NCBI GenBank assembly: GCA_030765055.1 | Contig: CM060950.1 | Location: 462,547,689 to 462,611,688, forward strand | Direction of reading: 5' to 3' | DNA from: Mantis religiosa | Taxonomy: Eukaryota; Arthropoda; Insecta; Mantodea; Mantidae | DNA length: 64,000 nucleotides | In this document: one piece after another, positions 52,285 to 63,113 of the stretch | Layout: every line of letters begins with the position of its first letter | Numbering within the stretch: position 1 is the first letter of the stretch | Program-made: the position numbers and the translations under genes | The notes under the pieces: generated by a model | Database searches by the model: none | Seen by the model: the letters and a program-made list of their open reading frames with translations, nothing else | Told to the model about the DNA's origin: nothing

Positions 52285-54415
52285 TGAACATATCAATTAT
52301 AAAGTCAAAGAGAAAGTTTATCGTCAAAATAAGAAACTAAAACGTAATCATAATCATTGGCAACCAAAACATAACAAAATTTCAGCAAAGAACACATCCC
52401 TAGATAGTGTAATTAATCTCTCAAAGCAAAATTTTAACAATGAAGAAATAGATGTACTTAACCAAGGCCTAAAAACATGTATAACATACTCCAGCAACCC
52501 GGATGAATTCATTGCAGACATAGAATTAGCAGTAGAAGGCTTGGAAACCATGGACAAAAGTATAATTAGGAAAAAATCAGCTCCTATATTGGAAAACTTA
52601 ATAAATAAAAAGCCAATAAAACATTTGAAACAAATTCAGATAATTAAATCTTTAAGGAAAAAGGATGCAATCTTCTCAAGGGCTGATAAAGGGAACAAAA
52701 TAGTAATCTTAGATACAGCTACATACAAAGAAAAAATGTTAGAGTTACTACAACAAAAAGAATTCCAGGAAATAGATTCTAATCCACTCAACCGATGCAT
52801 AAAAGATATACAAAAAACCATCATTAATAGTAAAATTTTAACAACTACAGAACAAAAAACTATCAAACCAGACAACCCTACCCTTGCAAGAATATATGGT
52901 TTGCCTAAAATACACAAACCCAACATACCCATGAGACCCATTGTAAATAATATAAACACTCCTACTTACCTTCTGGCAAAATGGCTAACCAAAAAATTTT
53001 AGTCCTTTCCACAATTCCATACTCTGAGTATAAAAAACTCTTTAGACCTGGTAGAAAAAATTCAAAATCTTAAACTAAAACCTCATGACACTTTAGTATC
53101 CTTTGATGTCCGCTCCCTCTTCCCTAGCATTCCATTAGACAAACTTTTGATTCAACTGAAAAAATGGCTAAATTCTATAAACCTGGATGCCAATGCAATA
53201 GAAGAATATGTGGCAATGACTGAATTATGTATACATCAAAATTATTTTGTCTTCGATGGAAAATATTATAAACAAATTTCAGGACTAGCTATGGGAAGCC
53301 TGCTATCACCATTTTTGGCCAATCTATACATGAGCTTTTTCGAAACACATATTACTAAAGCCTTCCCTCATATGTTTAAAACATGGTACAGATACGTAGA
53401 CGACATCTTTGCAATAGTGCCCTACAAACTAATAGATGATGCTTTGAAACTACTCAACCTGCAAGAACCCAGCATACAATTCACAGTAGAAACTGAAGAG
53501 GACTGTACTCTACCTTTTTTAGACCTTAAAATCAAAAAAGGCAATGAAAAACTAGAATTTGGCATTCATAGAAAAGCAACACACACAGATAATTACATCA
53601 AAGCAAATAGTTTCAACCCAATTCCACACAAACATGCAACCATCAACAGTCTGACACACAGATTAGTAAATCTACCTCTCAGCCAGCAAGAATATCAAAA
53701 CGAATACCACCAAATCTTAAAAACTGCAATAAAAAATGGATATGGAAAAAACCTTGTAGATAAAAAACTAAAATTATTCAAACTTCAAAAGAAATTAAAA
53801 CAGATCACAGCTCTCACACCAATAAAACAAGAAACTAGATTTGCTAAATTTACTTACCACCCCTGGACCACAAAAAAGTTCCAAAAAATATTCAAGAAAT
53901 ACAATATAACATTGGCACCAAAAAACAATTACAACATTAAAAACCTACTTCACAGTAATAATACTGATAAGATAAAACCAGAGGAAAAGTCAGGCATTTA
54001 CAAAATTAAGTGTAAAGACTGTGAAAAAATCTACATAGGAAGGACAAAAAGGAACATAGGCACTAGATAGAAAGAACACTTCAGGCACTTAAGATACAAA
54101 AAGATTGATAAGTCTGCAATAGCCGCTCATTTCTGGTCTGAAAATCATGAAATTGAAGATAGCACAGAATTACTAAAATACGTACAAAAACATAGTGAAC
54201 TCGTCATATGGGAGAGGATATACATAGAAAAACATAAAAACCAACTAATGAACTTTGAAATCCCGCTAGAAGAGAATCCCACATTTCAGTTCATCACTAA
54301 ATCAACAGATGGCAGCAACAACCCCAGAATTACCCACACCGCTGGATCTAGCGTCAGTCGCACAAGAGCCGTAGATGCAAACGAAGATTTGCGAAACATG
54401 TCCTCAAAATAGGTA
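52285..54415 (+). pseudogene. PLE-A copy A: RT and GIY-YIG with two nonsense codons
   Basis: Starts at HINYKVKEKVYRQ, so the N-terminal ~115 residues are lost. RT motifs: LVSFDVRSLFPSIP (A), GLAMGSLLSPFLANL (B; family has Pro for the second Leu) and YRYVDDIFAIV (C). Then FTYHPW, SGIYKIKCKDC and IYIGRTKRNIGT. TAG codons at 53000-53002 and 54068-54070 interrupt an otherwise open frame. It ends LRNMSSK. Nearly identical to copy B over the shared part. Confidence 0.88.
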
Positions 54416-55181
54416 CGAAAGTGAAGCAGATGTGTAAAAAATGCGACTCATCTAAAATTTAATAATTTTTCGCTTCACTGTGGTGTTCCAATACAGTTGA
54501 ATCTCGATATATTGAAGTGACGTTAAGTCAAGAGGAACACGCGAAAGTTAGATCCAACCAACTTTAAAAACCGGACAACATGGAGGTAAGATCGTTCACA
54601 TTTGAATATTTCAACGAACATTTCGGCAACAAGAAAGAAATAAAACAATATTTGAAACTAAAGACAAAAAGAAGATTAATATCAGCGGACATAAAATTTA
54701 TCAACAATTGCCTAAAACGTAACATTTCTCCGAAATTTGTTAGAAAAATAGTAAAATTTAACAATAACAGTATAGAACAATTAGCTGCTGAAAAAGCCGC
54801 ATTAAAAGCCGAAAAAACAAATCACTACAGAAAAATAACTAATATAGACCTCTCTTTGTATAACCTACATCTGAAACTTGTAAAATTACTAGGAAACACA
54901 GCATGGGACCACTTAGAAGATAAATAATTTGAACGTATCAATTATAAAGTCAAAGAGAAAGTTTATCGTCAAAATAAGAAACTAAAACGTAATCATAATC
55001 ATTGGCAACCAAAACATAACAAAATTTCAGCAAAGAACACATCCCTAGGTAGTGTAATTAATCTCTCAAAGCAAAATTTTAACAATGAAGAAATAGATGT
55101 ACTTAACCAAGGCCTAAAAACATGTATAACATAAATTAACTTTAAAGAGAGTCGATTAAAGACACTAGACAACACTTACTT

Positions 55182-57251
55182 TTAAATTTTTCCGGAACTA
55201 GTTTCAGAGGCTTTGCCTCTATCATCGGCCGGCTCTCGACTGATTCTCGTTGGTGTAGCTGACGATACCTTGTCACAGGTCTCCTCTGGTGGCGGCTCAA
55301 GGAACTTGCTGAACAAATCCTTCTGGGGGATGTCGAAATTGAATACTTTGTTCCTATTTTTTGAAATGATGATTTGTTCCCATGTGGATAGTTCTTGTTT
55401 TCCTGATGTATGTTTCAGTAGTTTTGGTTCTGGATTTATGTTGTGGTTTTTTTCCCAAAAATGTGTGGCAACTGCTGATTTTTCTAATTGTTTATATTTT
55501 ATGTTTCTAAAGTGTTCCTTTGCTCTTGTTTCTAAATTTCTTTTTGTTTTTCCAATATAAATTTGACTACAGTCATTGCATTCAATTTGATATATACCAG
55601 ATTTTTTGTTTGATGGAATGGCATCTTTGATGTTTGAGCAAATTAGGTTTTTTAAGGAGAAATGGTTGACTGGTGCTAGTTGAATATTTTGTTTTTTGAA
55701 GACTTTTTTGAATTTATCATAGGCCCATGGATGGTAAGTGAATTTTTTGAAAATCATATTAGTTTCTGTAGATGAGAGAGTTGTGGTTTCCTTTAGTAGC
55801 TTCTTCTTTTTTGCTAAGCTCACTTTTTTGTCCACTAATGATTTGGGAAAGTTATTTTTTTGTGCTATTTCAATTATATTGTTGTATTCTGTTTTGTATT
55901 CTTCTGCTGTGAGAGGGATGTTTACCAGTCTGTGTGCTAAACTATTGAAGATTGCCTGTTTGTGGGATCTTGGGTTGTAGCCATTAGCTTTTATGTAGTT
56001 GTCTGTCTGTGTTGGTTTTCTGTAAATGCCAAAGTTTAGTCTGTTTTTATTCCTCATTATTTTTAGATCCAAAAATGGTAAATGCTCGTCTTTTTCTATT
56101 TCTACAGTGAATTTGATGCTTTTTTCTTGGATATTTAAAAGTTTTAGTGCATCACTGATGTGTTTTTTTGGTACTATTGCAAAGATGTCATCTACATATC
56201 GTTGCCAGAGTTTGAACATCCAAGGGAAACCTTTGTTGATCCTTATTTCTAATGCACTCATGTACAGATCGGCCAGGAAGGGTGATAGTGGGTTGCCCAT
56301 TGCTAACCCTGAAGTTTGGTGATAATATTTTGTTTGAAACTGGAAGAAATTTTGTTCTATGCATAATTTGGTTAGTTCAATGTAGTCTGAAATTTCAGAT
56401 GATGCCATTCCAAGTGATTTAAGCCATTTTTCTATCAACGGTGGGAGTTGATTAACTGGTATGCTGGGAAACAGTGATTTAACATCAAATGAGACTAGTG
56501 TGTCCTCTTCTTTTAGTTCAGTATCCTTAATGTGTTCTATAAGTTCATAGTTGTTTTTGATGCTTAGGCTGTCGAATTTTGGAAATGAATTGAATTTGTT
56601 TGTTAGCCACTTTGCAAGTTTGTATGTTGGTGAATTTATACTGCTAACTATAGGTCTCATTGTTATGGATGGTTTGTGTATTTTGGGTAAGCCATAAAGT
56701 CTAGGTAAGGTTGGGTTATCCGGTTTAACTGCATATTTGTTTGGTATTATGCTTGATTTTGCTATTGTTTTTTCATATGACTGTATGCAAGTTTTTAGAG
56801 GATTTTTGTTAATGGTTTCATATTCGTTGTCAGTTAGCATTTTTTCCATTTTTTCAATATAATCTGATTTTTCCATTATGACTATCTTGTTGCCTTTATC
56901 TGCCTTTGTGTAAATAACGTTTTTCTGTTTCAAAGAATGGATAGCATTATGTTTTCTCTTCTGAAAGGATCTGTTCTCTATTTCCTCCAAAATATTTTCA
57001 CAATGGCTTTTTACTGAATTTTGTATGGATACTGGTAGAATTTGTGTCGAAATGTTGATATCTGCAATGTAATCTTCAATTTTGTTTGAGAAACTGACGC
57101 ATGTTTTTAATCCATTGTTTAAAAGGTCCAATTCTTTTGTGGAGAAATTTTGTTTAGATAGGTTTACTACGTTTTCAAAAATTTGCGTGCTCGATTTTTC
57201 GTTTACGCAACTTATTTCACTATTGAAATAAGATGCCATTCCATCAAACAA
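55182..57251 (-). CDS. PLE-B reverse transcriptase / GIY-YIG endonuclease, 689 codons open
   Basis: The only long undamaged ORF in the window. It would copy element RNA into DNA (RT) and nick the target (GIY-YIG). Residues about 95-210 match the region before RT, including ADKGNKIVI and LYGLPKIHKP. Motif A is LVSFDVKSLFPSIP (Asp about 256), motif B GLAMGNPLSPFLADL and motif C YVDDIFAIV (about 352-355). GIY at about 553 and YIG at about 565 are followed by KTKRNLETRAKEHF and ATHFWEKNHN. It ends SETSSGKI. The first Met is where the element is 5'-truncated at the head-to-head joint, so ~150 N-terminal residues seen in PLE-A are missing and the natural start is lost. Active catalysis is possible but unproven. 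Confidence 0.85.
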   Translation of the reverse strand: MFDGMASYFNSEISCVNEKSSTQIFENVVNLSKQNFSTKELDLLNNGLKTCVSFSNKIEDYIADINISTQILPVSIQNSVKSHCENILEEIENRSFQKRKHNAIHSLKQKNVIYTKADKGNKIVIMEKSDYIEKMEKMLTDNEYETINKNPLKTCIQSYEKTIAKSSIIPNKYAVKPDNPTLPRLYGLPKIHKPSITMRPIVSSINSPTYKLAKWLTNKFNSFPKFDSLSIKNNYELIEHIKDTELKEEDTLVSFDVKSLFPSIPVNQLPPLIEKWLKSLGMASSEISDYIELTKLCIEQNFFQFQTKYYHQTSGLAMGNPLSPFLADLYMSALEIRINKGFPWMFKLWQRYVDDIFAIVPKKHISDALKLLNIQEKSIKFTVEIEKDEHLPFLDLKIMRNKNRLNFGIYRKPTQTDNYIKANGYNPRSHKQAIFNSLAHRLVNIPLTAEEYKTEYNNIIEIAQKNNFPKSLVDKKVSLAKKKKLLKETTTLSSTETNMIFKKFTYHPWAYDKFKKVFKKQNIQLAPVNHFSLKNLICSNIKDAIPSNKKSGIYQIECNDCSQIYIGKTKRNLETRAKEHFRNIKYKQLEKSAVATHFWEKNHNINPEPKLLKHTSGKQELSTWEQIIISKNRNKVFNFDIPQKDLFSKFLEPPPEETCDKVSSATPTRISREPADDRGKASETSSGKI
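55192..55232 (-). ncRNA. hammerhead-like motif (PLE-B, minus end)
   Basis: Minus strand: CCGG, CCGATGA, stem AGAGGC/GCCTCT with loop AAA, GAAAC, TA, GTT, CCGG. All stems pair; the only core change is C for U at the second core position. Confidence 0.65.
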
Positions 57252-57675
57252 AAAATCTGGTATATATCAAATTGAATGCAATGACTGTAGTCAAATTTAT
57301 ATTGGAAAAACAAAAAGAAATTTAGAAACAAGAGCAAAGGAACACTTTAGAAACATAAAATATAAACAATTAGAAAAATCAGCAGTTGCCACACATTTTT
57401 GGGAAAAAAACCACAACATAAATCCAGAACCAAAACTACTGAAACATACATCAGGAAAACAAGAACTATCCACATGGGAACAAATCTTCATTTCAAAAAA
57501 TAGGAACAAAGTATTCAATTTCGACATCCCCCAGAAGGATTTGTTCAGCAAGTTCCTTGAGCCGCCACCAGAGGAGACCTGTGACAAGGTATCGTCAGCT
57601 ACACCAACGAGAATCAGTCGAGAGCCGGCCGATGATAGAGGCAAAGCCTCTGAAACTAGTTCCGGAAAAATTTAA
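57252..57675 (+). pseudogene. PLE-B endonuclease, inverted arm
   Basis: Reads IYQIECNDCSQIYIGKTKRN through HFWEKNHN to SETSSGKI, almost identical to the end of the 689-codon ORF but on the other strand. It starts at GIY and has no RT. Confidence 0.85.
57625..57665 (+). ncRNA. hammerhead-like motif (PLE-B, plus end)
   Basis: Mirror of 55192-55232: CCGG at 57625-57628, CCGATGA at 57629-57635, GAAAC at 57652-57656, CCGG at 57662-57665, cleavage expected after 57661. Confidence 0.65.
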
Positions 57676-59806
57676 AAGTAAGTGTTGTCTAGTGTCTTTA
57701 ATCGACTCTCTTTAAAGTTAATTTATCATAACAACACTGTTTTCAACACTTCCAAGAAAGTAAATGTATAACATACTCCAGCAACCCGGATGAATTCATT
57801 GCAGACATAGAATTAGCAGTAGAAGGCTTGGAAACCATGGACAAAAATATAATTAGGAAAAAATCAGCTCCTATATTGGAAAACTTAATAAATAAAAAGC
57901 CAAAAAAACATTTGAAAAAAATTCAGAAAATTAAATCTTTAAGGAAAAAGAATGCAATCTTCTCAAGGGCTGATAAAGGGAACAAAATAGTAATCTTAGA
58001 TACAGCTACATACAAAGAAAAAATGTTAGAGTTACTACAACAAAAAGAATTCCAGGAAATAGATTCTAATCCACTCAACCGATGCATAAAAGATGTACAA
58101 AAAACCATCATTAATAGTAAAATTTTAACAACTACAGAACAAAAAACTATCAAACCAGACAACCCTACCCTTGCAAGAATATATGGTTTGCCTAAAATAC
58201 ACAAACCCAACATACCCATGAGACCCATTGTAAATAATATAAACACTCCTACTTACCTTCTGGCAAAATGGCTAACCAAAAAATTTCAGTCCTTTCCACA
58301 ATTCCATACTCTGAGTATAAAAAACTCTTTAGACCTGGTAGAAAAAATTCAAAATCTTAAACTAAAACCTCATGACACTTTAGTATCCTTTGATGTCCGC
58401 TCCCTCTTCCCTAGCATTCCATTAGACAAACTTTTGATTCAACTGAAAAAATGGCTAAATTCTATAAACCTGGATGCCAATGCAATAGAAGAATATGTGG
58501 CAATGACTGGATTATGTATACATCAAAATTATTTTGTCTTCGATGGAAAATATTATAAACAAATTTCAGGACTAGCTATGGGAAGCCCGCTATCACCATT
58601 TTTGGCCAATCTATACATGAGCTTTTTCGAAACACATATTACTAAAGCCTTCCCTCATATGTTTAAAACATGGTACAGATACGTAGACGACATCTTTGCA
58701 ATAGTGCCCTACAAACTAATAGATGATGCTTTGAAACTACTCAACCTGCAAGAACCCAGCATACAATTCACAGTAGAAACTGAAGAGGACAGTACTCTAC
58801 CTTTTTTAGACCTTAAAATCAAAAAAGGCAATGAAAAACTAGAATTTGGCATTCATAGAAAAGCAACACACACAGATAATTACATCAAAGCAAATAGTTT
58901 CAACCCAATTCCACACAAACATGCAACCATCAACAGTCTGACACACAGATTAGTAAATCTACCTCTCAGCCAGCAAGAATATCAAAACGAATACCACCAA
59001 ATCTTAAAAACTGTAATTAAAAATGGATATGGAAAAAACCTTGTAGATAAAAAAGTAAAATTATTCAAACTTCAAAAGAAATTAAAACAGATCACAGCTC
59101 TCACACCAATAAAACAAGAAACTAGATTTGCTAAATTTACTTACCACACCTGGGCCACAAAAAAGTTCCAAAAAATATTCAAGAAATACAATATAACATT
59201 GGCACCAAAAAACAATTACAACATTAAAAACCTACTTCACAGTAATAATACTGATAAGATAAAACCAGAGGAAAAGTCAGGCATTTACAAAATTAAGTGT
59301 AAAGACTGTAAAAAAATCTACATAGGAAGGACAAAAAGGAACATAGGCACTAGAAAGAAAGAACACTTCAGGCACTTAAGATACAAAAATATTGATAAGT
59401 CCGCAATAGCAGCTCATTTCTGGTGTGAAAATCATGAAATTGAAGATAGCACAGAACTACTAAAATACGTACAAAAACATAGTGAACTCGTCATATGGGA
59501 GAGGATATACATAGAAAAACATAAAAACCAACTAATGAACTTTGAAATCCCGCTAGAAGAGAATCCCACATTTCAGTTCATCACTAAATCAACAGATGGC
59601 AGCAACGACCCCAGAATTACCCACACCGCTGGATCTAGCGTCAGTCGCACAAGAGCCGTAGATGCAAACGAAGATTTGCGAAACATGTCCTCAAAATAGG
59701 TACGAAAGTGAAGCAGATGTGTAAAAAAATGCGACTCATCTAAAATTTAATAATTTTTCGCTTCACTGTGGTGTTCCAATACAGTTGAATCTCGATGGTG
59801 ATATAT

Positions 59807-60117
59807 CTTTATATGTTGGAAGAGAATTGTCAAATTTATATTTTCGTAACTGTTTTAATTAAATATGTTATGCAACAGAGTTGATTTATCTGAAATGCAT
59901 GTTAATTCTTAAACGGAGTAAAGAGGAGGTTCCTTTGCTCTCAAGCACATGGCACGATAGCACGTGATTTAGTGGTAGTGGTGACATATTTGTTTATATG
60001 ACTTATATCAGTGACCTTTTTTTGAACTGGATTAGTCATATATCGCCATTCGAAGGTGTTATGTGCCGAGTTCGAGAGGTAAATTATTTTATTGCTCGTG
60101 TACTTATTATATGTATA
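59807..60117. other. no recognisable feature
   Basis: AT-rich spacer after PLE-A. Confidence 0.35.
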
Positions 60118-60530
60118 ATGGCAGAGTCTACCGCCAGTTTTTCGCTGAAGCATCGCAAGGAAAAACTTTTACAAAGCGGCGAAAAAATAGTCATGTTGCA
60201 TGTGTTTAATGCACTCACAGAGAAGAATCCTTCTTTGTCAGTGAGAGAAGATGAACAGCTGTGCTCTGAACTTACAGGTGTGAGTGTTAGATTCGTAGGA
60301 ACATCGCGACATGAAATTGAGACAACAGGAAAACTTATCACATCAGGGGCGATATTGCTGTGTGGCGAAGATGTTATTTAAGGGCAATCAGGCTATACCG
60401 GGATACAGGTCGCAAAATACACTACCTTGACGAGACTTGGGTGAATGAAGGACACACAAGTACGGCGTGACATGACTTTTAAGACTGAAAGACAAGCATT
60501 TTTGTAAGGTATATGTGCTGGTTTAAAATA
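60118..60530 (+). pseudogene. DDE transposase fragment (IS630/Tc1-like), N-terminus and first catalytic block
   Basis: ATG at 60118 opens MAESTASFSLKHRKEKLLQS and continues through GEKIVMLHVFNALTE and ELTGVSVRFVGTSRHEIE, a helix-turn-helix-like DNA-binding region. After the stop at 60381 another frame reads GRKIHYLDETWVNEGHTST, the first catalytic block with its Asp. The later part was lost; a solo LTR starts at 60652. Probably the same broad transposase family as the C-terminal remnants in Tx. Confidence 0.6.
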
Positions 60531-60651
60531 TCCCAGTGGAAAAAACCAGAGGCCTTTCATTATAAACTTGTTTCAGTTTCATTGGTCATTCATTGAGTTT
60601 CAACCTGCTCAGTTTCATTATAAACTTCATTATTTTTGCATGCCTTCATAT

Positions 60652-61117
60652 TGTCACCCAATTAGGGAAAGGGATGACCGGCGACCGCTGGAAGGAACCG
60701 GAGGCAGTTGGGCTACACCCACTCATCAGTCTCTGTCACTAACTGAGGGGGAAGATTAGAGGGAATGTCACTCGTCCCTGGACGTTTCTCTCCCCTTCTC
60801 CTATCATCTGGAATCTTCGCCTGGAAACTAGAGAAGCCGAGAAGACGGCGAGATGCCTATAAAAAGGGCTGCAGCAAGTCAGACAGTCAGTCAGTGTTTG
60901 ACGTGCTAGCGAAGGAGCGCCGTGTTAATGAACGAGAACACTGTGCGTAATTGTGTACGTGCATCTGAACGGTAACGGACGAACTGGTGAATCGTAATTG
61001 TGTGCATTACATAATTTTGTGTAATTGGCAAGTGTTCAACTGTAAGTCGGTGGAAATAAAGAACATTGTTGAGTTTGTGTAATTGGACTTTTCATTTCAC
61101 GAACCCACAAAGTCACA
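60652..61117 (+). mobile_element. solo LTR (same family as 40086)
   Basis: Starts TGTCACCC and ends AAGTCACA, with 4 bp duplications ATAT at 60648-60651 and 61118-61121. The 3' half is near-identical to the 40 kb LTRs; the 5' half diverges. TATA-like TATAAAAA at 60858-60865. Confidence 0.9.
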
Positions 61118-61329
61118 ATATTCTTATTTGTATGATTTTATCTATCTTCCTGGCAATTATTATGACGTTTACTGCAGGTTTCAATGTGATGGAAAAGCAC
61201 CGCCTATGGCCTATGGTGCGAAAGCATTAGCCAATTAGGATGAGGGGGAAGGTAGTTGCATGCGGAGTGATACATGTCAGCGGGGCAAGGTTATACGAAA
61301 CAGAGATTAGTTACCTGTTTTGTTAAATT

Positions 61330-61680
61330 CTGTAAGATGTCCTCAGATATTTCTGATATGGAAACAGACAACCAGTTTAATGACATGTTATGAGAGTGAT
61401 TAAAAATAAGCCAGTGTTGTTATACAAATCTCAAGGTGCCAAAATAAAATAAGAAAAGGAGACAGTGATTGAACAGGCAATTACAGAAATTGAACAACTT
61501 TGTGGCAAAAGGATGGATTTAAAACAAATCACAAAGAAAAACAGTAACATGAAAGCTGTAGGAGAGAAGAAGACAGACGCGAAGTCAACAGAAAACAAAA
61601 CGATTAAAATGAATCACTGGCAGCAACAACTGTTTTCGCTTATGTCATCAAATAATAATCCAACCTTAAACTAAATACCA
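61330..61680 (+). pseudogene. possible Myb/SANT-like protein fragment
   Basis: The frame from 61465 reads EIEQLCGKRMDLKQITKKNS and ends in a short stop-bounded tail. The pattern (basic, .TLKQL.KK..N.K-like) resembles Myb/SANT DNA-binding proteins encoded by Harbinger elements. Upstream homology (MSSDISDMETDNQFNDML) is broken by stops. Weak. Confidence 0.35.
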
Positions 61681-62040
61681 GATGAGATTTTGAAGCAAAT
61701 AATTTTCCTCATATAATAAATGCATTCCGATTTCATTACATGTTGCGTACTCTATGAAATTTTGAATGTAAGAAGGGACATTTTGTTGTATTTCACTTTT
61801 TTGCTGCACAGGTGCATGTGAGGGAGGTGTGCCAGGGAAAGAAGGTCCTTCTTTAACACCAGTAGTAAAGTGTGTTTAGTTAAAGCATGTGCACGTCGGC
61901 TTCTACCTTTGACGAACCCTTATAATCGTTTTACAACCCCCGACCCTCCTTCTCCCAGACCATTCTGCAAGGTTGCCACCTTTCTCGATACGTCATGGGT
62001 GTCGGACGAGGTTTCGTCTAAATAAATAATCTTATGTCCA
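61681..62040. other. no recognisable feature
   Basis: Spacer; no motif. Confidence 0.3.
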
Positions 62041-62610
62041 TTACTGCAAAACTTCCTCAGTTTTGACATATATATATATCCAAGCTACAAGTCTACTGGA
62101 TTCCATAATAACCCTTATCTTATTCAAAGTGCGGTATTTGAAACCCAGCTCCTTTAGGAGACCGCGCAAAGTGAAGCGCCCATAAGGAGAATAACAAATT
62201 TCTTGCAAATGTGCAACCAATTCGTCTAAGGTGGGCGCTCTCCCTTTTGCATAGAATCTATAAATTTCTCGACGAATTAAATCGCACATGAAATTATCTA
62301 CTTTAGAGAAACGTTTCCTTTTGTTTACACACTTGATCGGCATCTTTGGTATTCCTTTCTTCACAATATTTCTCACTGCATATCTGTGAATACCCAGAAT
62401 TTATCATCAGGTTCATTGCATGACCCCTTACCAAGATTATTTGTCAGCACATATTTATATGTGTTCAAAACAAGCGCTTGAATTTGCTTGGAAACAGTTC
62501 CCGTTATAACTTTGTTATTTTTTAGGCTTTTCCAGTAATATAATTCGGCCCAGTTATTTGCACGGTCTTCACTTTGATTATTTATCTCTACTTCATTTGC
62601 ATTTACCACT
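62041..62610 (-). pseudogene. DDE transposase N-terminal fragment
   Basis: The first minus frame (62609 to 62373) has VSKQIQALVLNTYKYVLTNN. The second (62376 to 62041) has KRKRFSKVDNFMCDLIRREI, APTLDELVAHLQE and FTLRGLLKELGFKYRTLNK, the paired helix-turn-helix region of an IS630/Tc1-like family related to the fragment at 60118. A stop and shift near 62375 separates them. No catalytic part. Confidence 0.6.
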
Positions 62611-63113
62611 GCATTTCCCTCCTACAGTCTCCACATTGTGACACACAACGAATTTCTGCACGTTATGAAACAGATCAACTAGAAGTTGGAACTTTGGCAA
62701 CTGAGACTCCACGTGGACTAGACATGCGACTGTCACTTCGAGAAAATCAGGGTTGCCATTGGTCCTCAACGACAGTGTTCCATTTCTGAAGTGTGGAGAT
62801 AGATTTATGACGGTCATTAGTGGGCGGGCGGCTCAGGTTCCTTTGACTCGAAACTGCACATGCGTTAAGTAAACGAACTTTACCACAAAGCAAGCCTGAG
62901 AGATTTAAAAAACATCGATGCATGTGTGATTTTGAAGCAGAGGAAAGTAGAGGTCTGTCTACCTCCTGAGTACCAAAGGCTACTGATCAGTGAACAGCTT
63001 AAGTTAACAAGAGTATAAACGGAATACTTTTCAAAAAAAGCTCTGTTGTACATCCATGTCTTCTCCAACTCCAACCTCGAAACCTGGCTCTCCAACGTAT
63101 TTTAAGAACTAAA
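62611..63113. other. no firm feature
   Basis: Contains a good acceptor-like CCCTCCTACAG at about 62627 followed by an open frame of 54 codons to 62789. No protein resemblance or donor, so not called as an exon. Confidence 0.3.

Larger units (their letters stand above)
55134..57763 (-). mobile_element. PLE-B: Penelope-like element with inverted 5' arm
   Basis: Inserted in PLE-A copy B with a perfect 12 bp duplication ATGTATAACATA (55122-55133 and 57764-57775). The minus body (55134-57251) is joined head to head to a plus arm (57252-57763) that repeats its last ~460 bp. The right end has an extra 45 bp (ATCATAACAACACTG...). Hammerhead-like folds at both ends. Confidence 0.9.
54580..59699 (+). 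pseudogene. PLE-A copy B: complete ORF with one nonsense codon, split by PLE-B
   Basis: ATG at 54580 starts MEVRSFTFEYFNEHFG, the N-terminal region typical of Penelope proteins and lost from copy A. A TAA at 54925-54927 follows HLEDK, and the frame continues with INYKVKEKVYRQ. PLE-B interrupts the codons for Cys-Ile-Thr at 55133. After it the frame runs unbroken from 57776 to 59699, with RT motifs (SFDVRSLFPSIP, GLAMGSPLSPFLANL, YVDDIFAIV), the FTYH block, GIY (SGIYKIKCKDC), YIG (IYIGRTKRN) and the C-terminus LRNMSSK. Apart from the insertion and the one stop the protein is whole, about 820 residues. Confidence 0.85.
51845..59797. mobile_element. PLE-A: inverted arm plus two tandem copies
   Basis: Framed by a 9 bp duplication GTGATATAT (51836-51844 and 59798-59806). 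Inside: a minus-strand 3' arm (51845-52283), a 5'-truncated plus copy A (about 52285-54515), then copy B with a true 5' end (about 54516-59797) that holds PLE-B. This inverted-plus-tandem layout is characteristic of Penelope-like elements. The three 3' ends carry the same hammerhead-like fold (51905-51950 minus, 54372-54415 and 59650-59695 plus) with CCGTAGA in place of CTGATGA. Confidence 0.85.

Noticed and set aside
55213..55560. Plus-strand 115-codon ORF, repeated at 57297-57644 on minus
   Set aside because: Antisense of the PLE-B endonuclease; it appears twice only because the element has inverted arms.
62627..62789. Further host-gene exon
   Set aside because: Good acceptor-like sequence, but the phase does not follow from 50946, it meets a stop and has no protein resemblance.
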